A DNA stretch of 64,000 nt from Roseburia hominis A2-183 (GCF_000225345.1 NC_015977.1:461501-525500); one strand, 5' to 3'. Positions 53,707 through 63,285 are shown, counted from the first letter of the stretch. The notes: generated by a model not told the origin, from the letters alone. A program made the numbers and translations.

Positions 53707-55591
53707 ATTGTCTTTTCTTGCGGAGATTCACAAACGTGAGATAGATATCATAGTAGATATTTTCACGGTTCTGCTCCGTAAGCATCTTTAAATCGTTATA
53801 TAATTCCCGGTCGCTTAGAATCACATCCACCATATCAGGATTGTACTCGGTGCCGCGCCCTGCTTTCAGTTCGTTCAATACCACATCGAACGGTTTCGCG
53901 CGGTGGTAATTGCGGCTTAAGTAATCGGTCGCTGCATCCAGACAGTCACAGATGTGGATCAGGTCGATGGCGTCCCGGTACGGCGAGGCGGTATTGTCAA
54001 AACTGAGCGGATAACCGCGGGTACCGTCGTAGGAGCGGTGATGTCCGAGCGCAACCGGCTGGTAGATTAAAAAGTCCGGATCGGACGACAGATAGTCGGA
54101 GCCCTTCTGCGGATGTGTCTGAATAATGTTAAATTCGTAGTCATTTAACTTGCGGTGCTGCGTGTTGATGATCGGGATCATGCCGTTTTTCCCAATATCG
54201 TGGAATAAAGCTGCGGGAACGATATAGTCCAGTACTTCCGCGGGGGAGGCATAGACATTTCCCTCCAGATAGGAGGACGGAATCCGCAAAAGCTCCGGCC
54301 GTGCGGCTAAAATATGCTTTCCGATCGCTTCTGCAAGATAGGAAACCATAACGGAGTGTGTGAATGTCGTGAGATGTCTGGTTACGACCAGATCTACGAT
54401 AAAGTTCATTTTTTCCATACGGTTCTGGAAAGTCCCGAGGATCAGCGGGTGAAACGCCACCAGCTGGACACCGTTGTTTAACGTGTAGGAATTGAGACTG
54501 GCAGGCTGATTCATCAGATAGCTGGTAATCAGATTGCGGTAGCGCCGGTAAGTTGCCTGCTTAAACTCTTCCTTGAAATGCGTATGCCCCAGCACGTCGA
54601 TCAGGTTGAGCGGCAGATTGGTATAAAAAGCAAGCAGGTCAGGCGAGGAAACCTGACCGATGGTCTGCATCTTGTGGACATAATAATCGTCCAGGATCTG
54701 CCAGGCGGCTTCCCAGGTGATTGTACCATTGCGTGCCTGCACATAGTGGTAATTAAATACTGTGAATGCAGGGCACTCATAGATGGAACCATGCTCGTGC
54801 AATATCTCGGAGTAATAGATCTGCGTCATATTCTCCAGAGAGGACAGGATCGCGGATGGTGCAATAACACGTTCAACGTTAAGAACAGCGCCGTACGCGC
54901 GGAAATCGTTGATTGCACAGTCACAGAGCTGCGGAATCCGTGGATTGGTGGTATCGTACTGACAGAATTTGGGCATGGTACGGATCTGACAGAGCTCCTC
55001 CCAGAGCCGGTAAGCGGTCTCAATGTCTAAGATGCCAAGACCCGGCGCCACCCGGATCAGATTGTAATAGGCAATAAAAATATAGTCGCGGCTTGCAGCT
55101 GATTCAAAGAATTCAATCTGATCGCGGTAAGAGAGCACTTTGGTGTAGAAATATATAGTCTTATCACGAGAGGTGGGCTCTCCGGTTCGTGAGAGCTCCA
55201 TGTATGAAAAGCCGGCGCAGATGTAGAGAAAAAGCAGGCTTTCCGTATCGCTGCGGTCTTCATAATGTGGAAGCAGGATATCAATAATGCGGATCAGCAG
55301 AGCCGGTTCGGTATAGTTGCTGTAGTAAAAATCACGGCAAAAAGAAAGTAAAAGATCATATCCCTCATCGGACAGAAGAGCAGGATTGCTGCTTAGCGGA
55401 TAGAGATACTGCTCAAGCAGTATCTGATTGTCCGCACAGCGCTGCTGCTGGTCGTCTGCACATGCGCGAAGCGTTGCCAGCCATTCCTCACGGCTGGCAG
55501 GCTCCAGAAGGTGATCCTCCCAGGCGAGACTGTGCATGAAGTTGTCATAGTAAGTATCAAAAAAGTAACGGATATCCGTGTTGCTGATCAT
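53705..55591 (-). CDS. HD-GYP-type phosphohydrolase
   Basis: About 628 residues. The N-terminal 380 residues are alpha-helical without a known domain. The C-terminal catalytic domain has PAALFHDIGKNGMIPIINTQ, HPQKGSDYL and GHHRSYDGTRGYP. The GYP signature is degenerate (RGYPLSF), so activity against cyclic di-GMP is uncertain. The start I choose, ATG at 55591, has CGGAGGAATAC before it; a start 18 codons further up (55645) has no ribosome site. The stop codon abuts palindrome copy 3. Confidence 0.82.
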   Translation of the reverse strand: MISNTDIRYFFDTYYDNFMHSLAWEDHLLEPASREEWLATLRACADDQQQRCADNQILLEQYLYPLSSNPALLSDEGYDLLLSFCRDFYYSNYTEPALLIRIIDILLPHYEDRSDTESLLFLYICAGFSYMELSRTGEPTSRDKTIYFYTKVLSYRDQIEFFESAASRDYIFIAYYNLIRVAPGLGILDIETAYRLWEELCQIRTMPKFCQYDTTNPRIPQLCDCAINDFRAYGAVLNVERVIAPSAILSSLENMTQIYYSEILHEHGSIYECPAFTVFNYHYVQARNGTITWEAAWQILDDYYVHKMQTIGQVSSPDLLAFYTNLPLNLIDVLGHTHFKEEFKQATYRRYRNLITSYLMNQPASLNSYTLNNGVQLVAFHPLILGTFQNRMEKMNFIVDLVVTRHLTTFTHSVMVSYLAEAIGKHILAARPELLRIPSSYLEGNVYASPAEVLDYIVPAALFHDIGKNGMIPIINTQHRKLNDYEFNIIQTHPQKGSDYLSSDPDFLIYQPVALGHHRSYDGTRGYPLSFDNTASPYRDAIDLIHICDCLDAATDYLSRNYHRAKPFDVVLNELKAGRGTEYNPDMVDVILSDRELYNDLKMLTEQNRENIYYDIYLTFVNLRKKRQ

Positions 55592-55852
55592 GTATTCCTC
55601 CGCCTGCGCATTCAAATATGTGTGAAAACCACCCAATTTGTCCATAAGCGCAAATATAATAATATTATAACAAATAGATCATAAATGTATATAGTAATTT
55701 GGATGTGCAGGTGGTCAAAAACGTGCATTAACGGCTAAAAAAGAATTAAGAAAATTTAGAAATTCTTTATTTGCCCATACCTGCGAGGAGGAATACAATA
55801 AAGGTGCGGACGGTAAGATCCGTTGCCGCAAGAACGGAACAGGGAGGCAGCC

Positions 55853-56440
55853 ATGTCCAACACGACAAAACTTGCACTGGAGGCATCACTTAAAAAGCTT
55901 TTGCTTAAGAAGCCGGTGGATAAGATTACGATCAACGATCTGACGGAGGACTGCGGGATCAGCCGCATGGCGTTTTACTATCACTTCAAGGATATTTACG
56001 ACCTGATTGAGTGGGCGTGCCTGGAGGACGGAAAGCGTGCACTTGCGGATAAGAAAACTTACAGTACGTGGAGTGAAGGACTGGAGCAGATCTTTGAGGC
56101 GGTATTGGAGAACAAGCCGTTTATTTTGAATGTTTATCACTCGGTCAGCCAGAAGAAGATCGAGAGCTATCTCTATAAGCTGACCTATGATCTGCTCGCA
56201 GATGTGGTAGAGGAAGAATGCCGCGATGCGGCTGTCAGCGGGGAGGACAAGGCACTGATTGCGGAGTTCTACAAATACGGCTTTGTAGGTATGATGCTGC
56301 ACTGGATCGACGGCGGTATGAAGGCGGATTACAGAGAGCTTGTGCAGCGGCTGAGTACGATGCTGCACGGCAGTATCTTAAATGCCGCCCGGAATTTTGA
56401 ACAGAAGCAATCCGCAAGCTTATCAAAAGAGACGGAATGA
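55853..56440 (+). CDS. TetR-family regulator
   Basis: 195 residues. The N-terminal helix-turn-helix is DKITINDLTEDCGISRMAFY followed by YHFKDIYDL, with a TetR-like C-terminal domain. Start at the ATG at 55853 after GGGAGGCAGCC. The next gene is an oleate hydratase 107 bases downstream on the same strand, so it may sense fatty acids or control that gene. Confidence 0.88.
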   Translation: MSNTTKLALEASLKKLLLKKPVDKITINDLTEDCGISRMAFYYHFKDIYDLIEWACLEDGKRALADKKTYSTWSEGLEQIFEAVLENKPFILNVYHSVSQKKIESYLYKLTYDLLADVVEEECRDAAVSGEDKALIAEFYKYGFVGMMLHWIDGGMKADYRELVQRLSTMLHGSILNAARNFEQKQSASLSKETE

Positions 56441-56547
56441 TAAGTTTTTTATCATTTTGATCTTTTTGTAAATTGTGTCATTCATCTGGGCAGACTAAGA
56501 TAAGGACACAAAGAATTTACAGCATAAGTGGAAAGGTGGTAGTTACG

Positions 56548-58524
56548 ATGGGAAAAGGAAAACATATAGGACTTGGCGTGGCTGCGCTGGCAGCCGGAGC
56601 GGGTGTGGCGGCACTGGCGGCAGGCAGCCATAAGAACAGCAGCGAGCGTGCGCAGAAGAAAGCAATCGAGGAGAAGGCGAGAGCGGAATACCGCAATACC
56701 GAGCGCGGCAAGCATGAGAAGAACAGCAAGGGTATTTACTATACCAACGGTAATTACGAGGCTTTTGCGAGACCGAGAAAGCCGGAGGGTGTGGATGAGA
56801 AGAGCGCCTATATTGTCGGAAGCGGACTGGCCTCTCTGGCAGCAGCCTGCTTCCTGGTAAGAGACGGTCAGATGGAAGGTTCCCACATTCACATTCTTGA
56901 GGCGATGGACATCGCGGGAGGCGCCTGCGACGGTATCAATGATCCGACCAGAGGCTATGTGATGCGCGGCGGTCGTGAGATGGAGAACCATTTTGAGTGC
57001 CTGTGGGATTTGTTCCGCAGCATTCCGTCGATTGAGACGCCGGGCGTCTCCGTTCTGGACGAGTATTACTGGCTGAACAAGGAAGACCCGAACTATTCCC
57101 TGTGCCGTGCCACAGAGGAGCGCGGCAAGGATGCGCACACAGACGGCAAGTTCAATCTGAGCCAGAAGGGCTGCATGGAGATCATGAAGCTGTTCATGAC
57201 AAAGGATGAGGATCTCTACGACAAGACGATCGAGGATGTGTTCGACGACGAGGTATTCAATTCTACGTTCTGGCTGTACTGGCGCACGATGTTTGCTTTT
57301 GAGAACTGGCACAGTGCACTGGAGATGAAGCTCTATTTCCAGCGTTTCATCCATCACATCGCGGGACTGCCGGATTTCAGCGCTTTGAAGTTCACGAAGT
57401 ACAATCAGTATGAGTCGCTGATTCTGCCGATGCAGAGATACCTTGAGGAAGCCGGTGTTGACTTCCAGTTTAACACCGAGGTAACGAATGTCATTTTCGA
57501 CATCAAAGATGACAAGAAGGTTGCCAAGGCGCTCGAGTGCAAGGTCAACGGTGTGGAGAAAGGTATTGTGCTTACGGAGAATGATCTCGTGTTCGTGACA
57601 AACGGAAGCTGTACCGAGGGTACGATTTACGGTGATCAGAACCATGCGCCGAACGGGGACGCGGAAGTGCGCACGAGCGGCTGCTGGAGCCTGTGGAAGA
57701 ATATTGCAAAGCAGGATCCGTCTTTTGGACATCCGGAGAAGTTCTGCTCGGATGTAGCGAAGACGAACTGGGAATCTGCAACCGTGACCACGTTGGACGA
57801 CAAGATCATTCCGTACATCACGAATATCTGCAAGCGTGATCCGAGAAGCGGAAAAGTTGTGACCGGAGGTATCGTAAGCTGTAAGGATTCCAGCTGGCTG
57901 CTCAGCTGGACGATCAACCGCCAGGGACAGTTCAAGGATCAGGATAAGGATAAAGTATGCGTGTGGGTATACGGTCTGTTCACCGATGTGCCGGGCGATT
58001 ATGTGAAGAAGCCGATGAAGGAGTGTACCGGTAAGGAGATCACCGAGGAGTGGCTGTATCATCTGGGTGTTCCGGTGGAGGAGATCCCGGATCTGGCAGA
58101 GAACAGCGCCGTATGTGTACCGACGATGATGCCGTACATCACAGCGTTCTTTATGCCGAGAACCAAGGGCGACCGCCCGGACGTCATCCCGGATGGCTGT
58201 GTGAACTTTGCGTTCCTCGGACAGTTCGCGGACACACCGCGTGATACGGTCTTCACGACGGAATATTCGGTCAGAACCGCAATGGAGGCGGTATACGGAC
58301 TGCTCGGTGTAGACAGAGGCGTTCCTGAGGTATGGGGAAGTGTCTATGATGTCAGAGAGCTGCTCGACAGCAGTGTGAAGCTGATGGATGGAAAGTCTCC
58401 GCTTGAGATCGAACTGCCGGGACCGCTCAATGTATTGAAGAAGCCGCTGCTTCGTGTGGTCAAGGGAACCGTCGTGGAGAAGCTGCTCCGGGATCATGAT
58501 GTGATCAAGGATGGTATGTTATAG
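56548..58524 (+). CDS. ohyA: Oleate hydratase with an extra hydrophobic N-terminus
   Basis: 658 residues. After an unusual start (GVAALAAGAGVAALAAGSHK, a membrane-like Ala/Gly segment) and a charged linker, the FAD fold begins at YIVGSGLASLAAACFLVRDG. Then GGREMENHFECLWDLFRSIP and YNQYESLILPMQRYLEEAGV, strong family features (67-kDa myosin-crossreactive antigen). It adds water to oleic acid to give 10-hydroxystearate, a detoxification route in gut bacteria. The start is the ATG at 56548 after GGAAAGGTGG. Confidence 0.94.
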   Translation: MGKGKHIGLGVAALAAGAGVAALAAGSHKNSSERAQKKAIEEKARAEYRNTERGKHEKNSKGIYYTNGNYEAFARPRKPEGVDEKSAYIVGSGLASLAAACFLVRDGQMEGSHIHILEAMDIAGGACDGINDPTRGYVMRGGREMENHFECLWDLFRSIPSIETPGVSVLDEYYWLNKEDPNYSLCRATEERGKDAHTDGKFNLSQKGCMEIMKLFMTKDEDLYDKTIEDVFDDEVFNSTFWLYWRTMFAFENWHSALEMKLYFQRFIHHIAGLPDFSALKFTKYNQYESLILPMQRYLEEAGVDFQFNTEVTNVIFDIKDDKKVAKALECKVNGVEKGIVLTENDLVFVTNGSCTEGTIYGDQNHAPNGDAEVRTSGCWSLWKNIAKQDPSFGHPEKFCSDVAKTNWESATVTTLDDKIIPYITNICKRDPRSGKVVTGGIVSCKDSSWLLSWTINRQGQFKDQDKDKVCVWVYGLFTDVPGDYVKKPMKECTGKEITEEWLYHLGVPVEEIPDLAENSAVCVPTMMPYITAFFMPRTKGDRPDVIPDGCVNFAFLGQFADTPRDTVFTTEYSVRTAMEAVYGLLGVDRGVPEVWGSVYDVRELLDSSVKLMDGKSPLEIELPGPLNVLKKPLLRVVKGTVVEKLLRDHDVIKDGML

Positions 58525-58571
58525 GGAATCCTGATGTGTAGAAAACTCTGATTTCCTGAATGAACGGCAAC

Positions 58572-58605
58572 GCCCGGAAAGCCTTTGGTTTTCCGGGCAT
58601 TTATT
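58572..58605 (+). terminator. Terminator behind ohyA
   Basis: GCCCGGAAA-gcctttgg-TTTTCCGGGC followed by ATTTATT. Confidence 0.85.
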
Positions 58606-58693
58606 GAAAATAGGTGACACTTTTTAAATTTATAACTTGCATATCTGCTTAGGCTGTGATATAATTTACCTCTGTCAGGACACATTGACAAAT

Positions 58694-58775
58694 GGGCAGA
58701 TTCCCGAGTGGCCAAAGGGGACAGACTGTAAATCTGCTGCAAATTGCTTCGGTGGTTCGAATCCACCTCTGCCCA
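58694..58775 (+). tRNA. tRNA-Tyr (GTA)
   Basis: Acceptor GGGCAGA pairs with TCTGCCC, discriminator A. Anticodon loop CTGTAAA gives anticodon GTA. A long variable arm and the GGTTCGAATCC T-arm agree with a type II bacterial tRNA-Tyr. CCA is not encoded. The terminator follows 12 bases downstream. Confidence 0.95.
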
Positions 58776-58786
58776 TGAATTGTTGA

Positions 58787-58822
58787 AAGAACCATTGCCG
58801 TAAGGTAGTGGTTCTTTTTTTT
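58787..58822 (+). terminator. Terminator behind tRNA-Tyr
   Basis: AAGAACCATTGCC-gtaa-GGTAGTGGTTCTT and a run of eight T (one T-G and one non-pairing position). Confidence 0.85.
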
Positions 58823-58874
58823 GCACAGCTCGCAAAAAGCAGCTGAAAAGCGAAAATGGATTTTGAAAAAAGGC

Positions 58875-58925
58875 TTGCACTGCGGAACAACTTATGGTAT
58901 GATTTTGCAGATTAGTCACGACTAA
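58875..58925 (+). promoter_or_regulatory. Promoter with a perfect TTAGTC/GACTAA operator
   Basis: TTGCAC (58875-58880), 17 bases, TATGAT (58898-58903), then TTAGTC-ac-GACTAA (58912-58925) at the expected start point. The palindrome is typical of MarR-like repressor sites. Confidence 0.65.
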
Positions 58926-58954
58926 CCAACAAAACATAACAAAGGAGTCAGAGA

Positions 58955-59365
58955 TTGAAGATTAAAAAATATTTTTTCGCAGCCGCCGGGTGTATCAGCC
59001 TTGCGCTGGGCTGTATCGGTATTGTGCTTCCGATTCTGCCGACGGTTCCATTTTTTCTGTTGACGCTTTTTTGCTTTTCACAAAGTTCAACGCGCCTTCA
59101 TGACTGGTTTACCGGTACCGATCTTTACAAAAAGAATCTGGAATCCTATGTGAGAAAAGAAGGTATGCAGATGAAAACCAAGGTCAGTATTGTCGCCACT
59201 GTGACGCTTCTTATGGCGATCGGATTTATCTGTATGAAAAATGTGCCCGTCGGACGGATTGTTTTATCCGTTGTGTGGGTATGTCATGTCATCTACTTTT
59301 TTTGCTTTGTAAAGACACTTCCGGAAGAAAAAACAGGAAGCGGGGGAATCGAATATGAAGAATAA
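58955..59365 (+). CDS. DUF454 (YbaN-like) membrane protein
   Basis: 136 residues: three to four membrane spans and the family phrase GCIGIVLPILPTVPFFLLTL followed by FCFSQSSTRLHDWFTG. The function is unknown. A TTG start at 58955 follows GGAGTCAGAGA. Behind it (59355-59462) a 35-codon frame (MKNKRSLHFCN) overlaps the stop; another frame there reads IFVILLVAHMIQH, so a second small membrane protein is probably frame-shifted and lost. Confidence 0.85.
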   Translation: MKIKKYFFAAAGCISLALGCIGIVLPILPTVPFFLLTLFCFSQSSTRLHDWFTGTDLYKKNLESYVRKEGMQMKTKVSIVATVTLLMAIGFICMKNVPVGRIVLSVVWVCHVIYFFCFVKTLPEEKTGSGGIEYEE

Positions 59366-59459
59366 ACGCAGCCTGCATTTTTGTAATCCTGCTGGTGGCG
59401 CATATGATCCAGCACAGAATGTCTGGCACTGCATCATAATACATGCAGGAGAGGAGTGC

Positions 59460-60026
59460 TTATAAAAACCAGATTTTCTCGTTTGTGGAGGAGATACTGG
59501 TCGCGCCTGCATCCAAAAGAGCGAGGATGTCTTCCTTTTCGGAGACCAGCCCGCCGGCAATGACCGGTGTGGAGGTGGACTGACAGACTTTGGCGATGAC
59601 CTTGGGCATCAGTGCCGGCAGGATTTCGATCAGATCCGGGCGGGAGGATTTGACCTGGCGGTCGATGTTCTCGTATGCCATGGAGTCAATCAGAAACAGC
59701 CGGAGGATTGTAAAGAGCCCCAGCTCCTTGGCGCGTTTGATAAGTGTCGGCTTCGTTGTGATAATGCCGTCGGCATTCGTGTATTTTTGAAGAAAGTCGA
59801 CTGCCACTTCTTTGGAACTCAGTCCGTTGATGAGATCCAGATGGACGATCGCAAGCTTTCCGGCGGATTTGACGGTCTCCACGATGTCACTGATGGTGAC
59901 GATGTCGCCGTATAAGATAAAGATAATGCGGCTGTCGCTGGTCAGGCATCTGGAAAGACCTTCGTCGTCTTTGACCGCTGCAATGATGGGAGAATCCTCC
60001 AGGGCTTCTTTAAATAATTTCTTCAT
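59460..60026 (-). CDS. glpP: Glycerol-3-phosphate responsive antiterminator
   Basis: 188 residues with a TIM-barrel-like fold; the AIVHLDLINGLSSKEVAVDF, DGIITTKPTLIKRAKELGLF and VIAGGLVSEKEDI segments match GlpP. In Bacillus it binds glycerol-3-phosphate and leader RNA to prevent termination in glp mRNA. AGGAGATTGTC precedes the ATG at 60026. It is the last gene of the reverse-strand glp operon, whose leader carries a fitting terminator (63286-63340). Confidence 0.92.
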   Translation of the reverse strand: MKKLFKEALEDSPIIAAVKDDEGLSRCLTSDSRIIFILYGDIVTISDIVETVKSAGKLAIVHLDLINGLSSKEVAVDFLQKYTNADGIITTKPTLIKRAKELGLFTILRLFLIDSMAYENIDRQVKSSRPDLIEILPALMPKVIAKVCQSTSTPVIAGGLVSEKEDILALLDAGATSISSTNEKIWFL

Positions 60027-60053
60027 GACAATCTCCTGTATTCGGTGAATCAA

Positions 60054-60088
60054 TAAGGTCATCATGCCGATCGCATGATGACCTTATT
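60054..60088. terminator. Palindromic stem inside the glp operon
   Basis: AAGGTCATCATGC-cgatc-GCATGATGACCTT with AT-rich flanks on both sides. It may lower read-through from the DUF1667 gene into glpP. Confidence 0.65.
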
Positions 60089-60118
60089 ATATAATAAAGT
60101 GAGATTCTTTGAAAGCGC

Positions 60119-60484
60119 TTATTTTGCAGGAACATTTCTGGCGGCAATGATGTCGACACCAGTTCCGGCAACGTCGGATAAGACCACATCGCCGATCTTA
60201 AGCGGTGCATTGACGGTGATATCCTTTAAGGCGTTGACACAGTCGAAAATCCTGCCTTTCGGAATGTCGGAGGCTGTTTTCACGTTTGCCATTGGGTAGA
60301 TGCCTCCGTTCACCCGGACCGTCGATGTTACGATACGGGTCGGATTCGTAACTTCCTTTCTGGCGTAGGCATCGCCTCTCGGACAGGTATTGCCGGTGAC
60401 GGCGGTGACGGTAGATCCGTCCATGGTAACTGTGATGGCGCACCCGAGCGGGCAGCCGATACAGGTCAATTCTCTTGTGCTCAT
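60119..60484 (-). CDS. DUF1667 protein
   Basis: 121 residues. An N-terminal Cys cluster (TCIGCPLGCAITV, and TGNTCPRGDAYAR) resembles a metal or iron-sulfur site. DUF1667 genes usually follow the two flavoproteins of an anaerobic glycerol-3-phosphate oxidation cluster, as here. The exact role is unknown; electron transfer is likely. GGAGGAATCATC precedes the ATG. Confidence 0.9.
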   Translation of the reverse strand: MSTRELTCIGCPLGCAITVTMDGSTVTAVTGNTCPRGDAYARKEVTNPTRIVTSTVRVNGGIYPMANVKTASDIPKGRIFDCVNALKDITVNAPLKIGDVVLSDVAGTGVDIIAARNVPAK

Positions 60485-60503
60485 GATGATTCCTCCATTC
60501 TAT

Positions 60504-61793
60504 TTATGAATTTTCTTCAATGCGGATTGTGATTCTGGACAGATCCGGGAATTCAGCAAGTTTTTTCTTGTCGAGAATTACCTGCTCCATCTCGCCGGGA
60601 GCCATAACCGGACGTTTGCGCTTGCTGATTAAGGTGTCATCAAAGTAAGTCGCAATCGAGCAGTTCTTGTATACCGCGCCCACACGGAAGCGGACGGTTA
60701 AAGTGTCGTCCATCTCGGTCGGACGGACATATTTCGGAACGGTGTAGCGCACGCCGTCCACCGGGAAAATCTCGACGGATGCGGCATCTTTGCTGGAGCC
60801 GTTTTGGATATAAGCGGCGGCATTTTTCCCGGCTGCGGTTGCTTCCTGGGAAACATAGTCCACAAGGTCATGTACATGAAGGACATTTCCACAGGCGAAC
60901 ACGCCGTCGATGCTGGTCTCTAAGCTGTCATTGACGATTGGACCGGAGGTGACAGGATTGATGGCAACGCCTGCGCTGCGGCTCAGTTCGTTCTCAGGGA
61001 TCAGTCCGCAGGAGAGAAGCAGGGTGTCGCAGGTGTAGCGCTCCTCGGTTCCCGGAATCGGTTTGCGGTCCGGACCGACTTCTGCAATCGTGACAGCCTC
61101 GACACGGTTTTTGCCCTCAATGTCGATGACGGTGTGGCTGAGCTTCAACGGGATGCCGAAATCATCCAGACACTGTACGATGTTTCGCTTCAGACCGCCG
61201 GAGTAAGGCATCAGTTCGGCAACTACCTTGACCTTCGCGCCTTCCAGCGTCATGCGGCGTGCCATGATCAGACCAATGTCACCGGAACCTAAGATGACAA
61301 CTTCGCGGCCCGGCATATAGCCTTCCATGTTGACCAGACGCTGTGCCGTACCTGCGGAAAAAATACCGGCCGGACGATAGCCCGGAATATTTAAGGCACC
61401 TCTGGAACGCTCGCGGCAGCCCATGGCGAGAATGACCGCTTTTGTGTGGATCTCAAACATGCCGTCCTCGCGGTTCATGGCGGTTACTTTTTTTGTGATT
61501 ACGTTTCCGGACGGGGCATCGGCAGCGATGTCCATGACCATGGTATTTAATTTGTACTCGATGCCGCGCTCTGCCACCTGCTCGATGAAGCGGGAAGCGT
61601 ATTCCGGTCCGGTCAGCTCCTCCTTGAAGGTATGTAAGCCGAAACCGTTGTGGATGCACTGGTTTAAGATACCGCCGAGCTCTTTGTCTCTCTCGATGAT
61701 TAAGATGCTCTCGATGCCGTGGTCTCTTGCGGATACAGCGGCTGCAAGTCCGGCAGGACCTCCGCCGACGATGACTAAATCATAGTTTTTCAT
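60504..61793 (-). CDS. FAD/NAD(P)-dependent oxidoreductase of the glp cluster
   Basis: 429 residues. FAD-binding VGGGPAGLAAAVSARDHG at the N-terminus, NAD-binding ILGSGDIGLIMARRMTLEGA near residue 170, and the C-terminal DGVFACGNVLHVHDLVDYVS. It has the form of the partner flavoprotein of anaerobic G3P dehydrogenase in clostridia. It probably passes electrons from the GlpA-like protein to NAD or another carrier; this is inference from position. AAGGGGGATTCTACT before the ATG. Confidence 0.88.
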   Translation of the reverse strand: MKNYDLVIVGGGPAGLAAAVSARDHGIESILIIERDKELGGILNQCIHNGFGLHTFKEELTGPEYASRFIEQVAERGIEYKLNTMVMDIAADAPSGNVITKKVTAMNREDGMFEIHTKAVILAMGCRERSRGALNIPGYRPAGIFSAGTAQRLVNMEGYMPGREVVILGSGDIGLIMARRMTLEGAKVKVVAELMPYSGGLKRNIVQCLDDFGIPLKLSHTVIDIEGKNRVEAVTIAEVGPDRKPIPGTEERYTCDTLLLSCGLIPENELSRSAGVAINPVTSGPIVNDSLETSIDGVFACGNVLHVHDLVDYVSQEATAAGKNAAAYIQNGSSKDAASVEIFPVDGVRYTVPKYVRPTEMDDTLTVRFRVGAVYKNCSIATYFDDTLISKRKRPVMAPGEMEQVILDKKKLAEFPDLSRITIRIEENS

Positions 61794-61807
61794 AGTAGAA
61801 TCCCCCT

Positions 61808-63259
61808 TTAAATCTCTTTGTTGATGCCGATGACGATATTGCCGCCGACGCCGTTTTTGGTAATATCAAACATACTCATTGGTACTTCTCGCTCTAAGAT
61901 CTCCATGGTACGCGGGGAGCAGAAACCTGCCTGACAGCGCCCCATGCCGGCTCTTGTGCGGCGTTTTACTCCGTCGAGGGAGCGGGCACCGAGCGGACGG
62001 TGAATGGCGTCCATGATCTCGCCCTCGCTGATCATCTCGCAGCGGCAGATGATGTTGCCATATTCCGGATGCTCTTTGATCAGCTGATTGCGCTCCTCCA
62101 TGGAAAGTGTCTCCGGTCTTAAGATGCCTTTTCTTGTGGAGATAAAATCTGTTTTTTTCGTAAGGGAAAGAAGATCAGCGGCGATACCTGCGACCATCTC
62201 TCCGATTGCCGGTGCGGAGGAGAGTCCCGGAGATTCAATGCCGGCTGCGTTGATAAAACCTTTCGCGTCTTCCGCTTCCCCAATGATGAAATCGTTGCCG
62301 TCTTCGTGTGCGCGCAGACCTGCAAATGAGGTGATAACCTGGCGCATCGGAACATTTTTGACGCTCAAAGCAGCAGTCTTTGCGAGGGAATCCAGTCCGT
62401 CCTGTGTGGTGTTGACTGCTTCCTTATTCGTGACATCCACTGCGGTTGGGCCGACTAAGAGGTTGCCGTGTACGGTAGGAGTGACAAGCACGCCTTTTCC
62501 CATTTTGGATGGAAGCTGGAAAATCGTGTGCGATACATGCGTTCCGGCTTCTTTGTCGAGCAGGCAGTATTCGCCTTTGCGGGCGGTAATATGAAGCTTG
62601 TGTTCACTTACCATATTGTTAAATTCGTCAGCGTGAACGCCGGCGGCATTGATGATGACCTTCGCCTCAAAGGTTTCCGGTGTATCCGTGTCGGTGTGGA
62701 TGGTCTCTAACGTGTAACTGCCGTCTTTTTTCCGAATGGAAGTGACTTTGGTATTTAAGAAAAAGGAAACACCGTTGGTGTATGCGTTTTCCGCAAATGC
62801 CATGGTCATGTGGAACGGGCAGACGATGCCGCCGGTCGGGGCATACAGACCGCAGGTCACGTCGTCGCTTAAATTCGGCTCCATCTGAAGCAGCTCTTCG
62901 CGCTCTAAGATGCGAAGACCAGGTACTCCGTTTTTCTCACCCTTTTCTAAAAGGGCATCAAGACCGCTGCGGTCCTGATCTTTGGTACATACGACGAGGG
63001 AACCGTTTCTCTTAAACGGAATGTCGAGGTCTTTTGAGAGGGCATCCATCATCTCGTTGCCGCGGACATTTAACTTTGCCTTTAAGGAACCCGGGGCTGC
63101 GTCGAAGCCTGCGTGGATGATGGCACTGTTGGCTTTGGAGGTGCCGTCACAGACATCCTCTTCGCGCTCGATGACACAGACGTTCGCCTGGTATCTGGAT
63201 AATTCTCTTGCGATTGCACTGCCGATGACTCCGGCACCGATAATTGCTACATCATACAT
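61808..63259 (-). CDS. GlpA-like glycerol-3-phosphate dehydrogenase with BFD-type iron-sulfur domain
   Basis: 483 residues. DAO-family FAD fold MYDVAIIGAGVIGSAIAREL, ANSAIIHAGFDAAPGSLKAK, and a C-terminal Fer2_BFD domain with four Cys (ICRCEMISEGE and GRCQAGFCSPRTM). It should oxidise glycerol-3-phosphate to dihydroxyacetone phosphate. The start is the ATG at 63259 with AAAGGAGAATGTATT upstream; the frame extends much further up through the leader but without a ribosome site. First gene of the operon with DUF1667 and glpP. Confidence 0.9.
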   Translation of the reverse strand: MYDVAIIGAGVIGSAIARELSRYQANVCVIEREEDVCDGTSKANSAIIHAGFDAAPGSLKAKLNVRGNEMMDALSKDLDIPFKRNGSLVVCTKDQDRSGLDALLEKGEKNGVPGLRILEREELLQMEPNLSDDVTCGLYAPTGGIVCPFHMTMAFAENAYTNGVSFFLNTKVTSIRKKDGSYTLETIHTDTDTPETFEAKVIINAAGVHADEFNNMVSEHKLHITARKGEYCLLDKEAGTHVSHTIFQLPSKMGKGVLVTPTVHGNLLVGPTAVDVTNKEAVNTTQDGLDSLAKTAALSVKNVPMRQVITSFAGLRAHEDGNDFIIGEAEDAKGFINAAGIESPGLSSAPAIGEMVAGIAADLLSLTKKTDFISTRKGILRPETLSMEERNQLIKEHPEYGNIICRCEMISEGEIMDAIHRPLGARSLDGVKRRTRAGMGRCQAGFCSPRTMEILEREVPMSMFDITKNGVGGNIVIGINKEI

Positions 63260-63285
63260 AATACATTCTCCTTTTCTTTGAAATA

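Noticed and set aside
56482..58497. 671-codon reverse frame opposite oleate hydratase
   Set aside because: Antisense shadow of a GC-rich gene, no recognisable domain.
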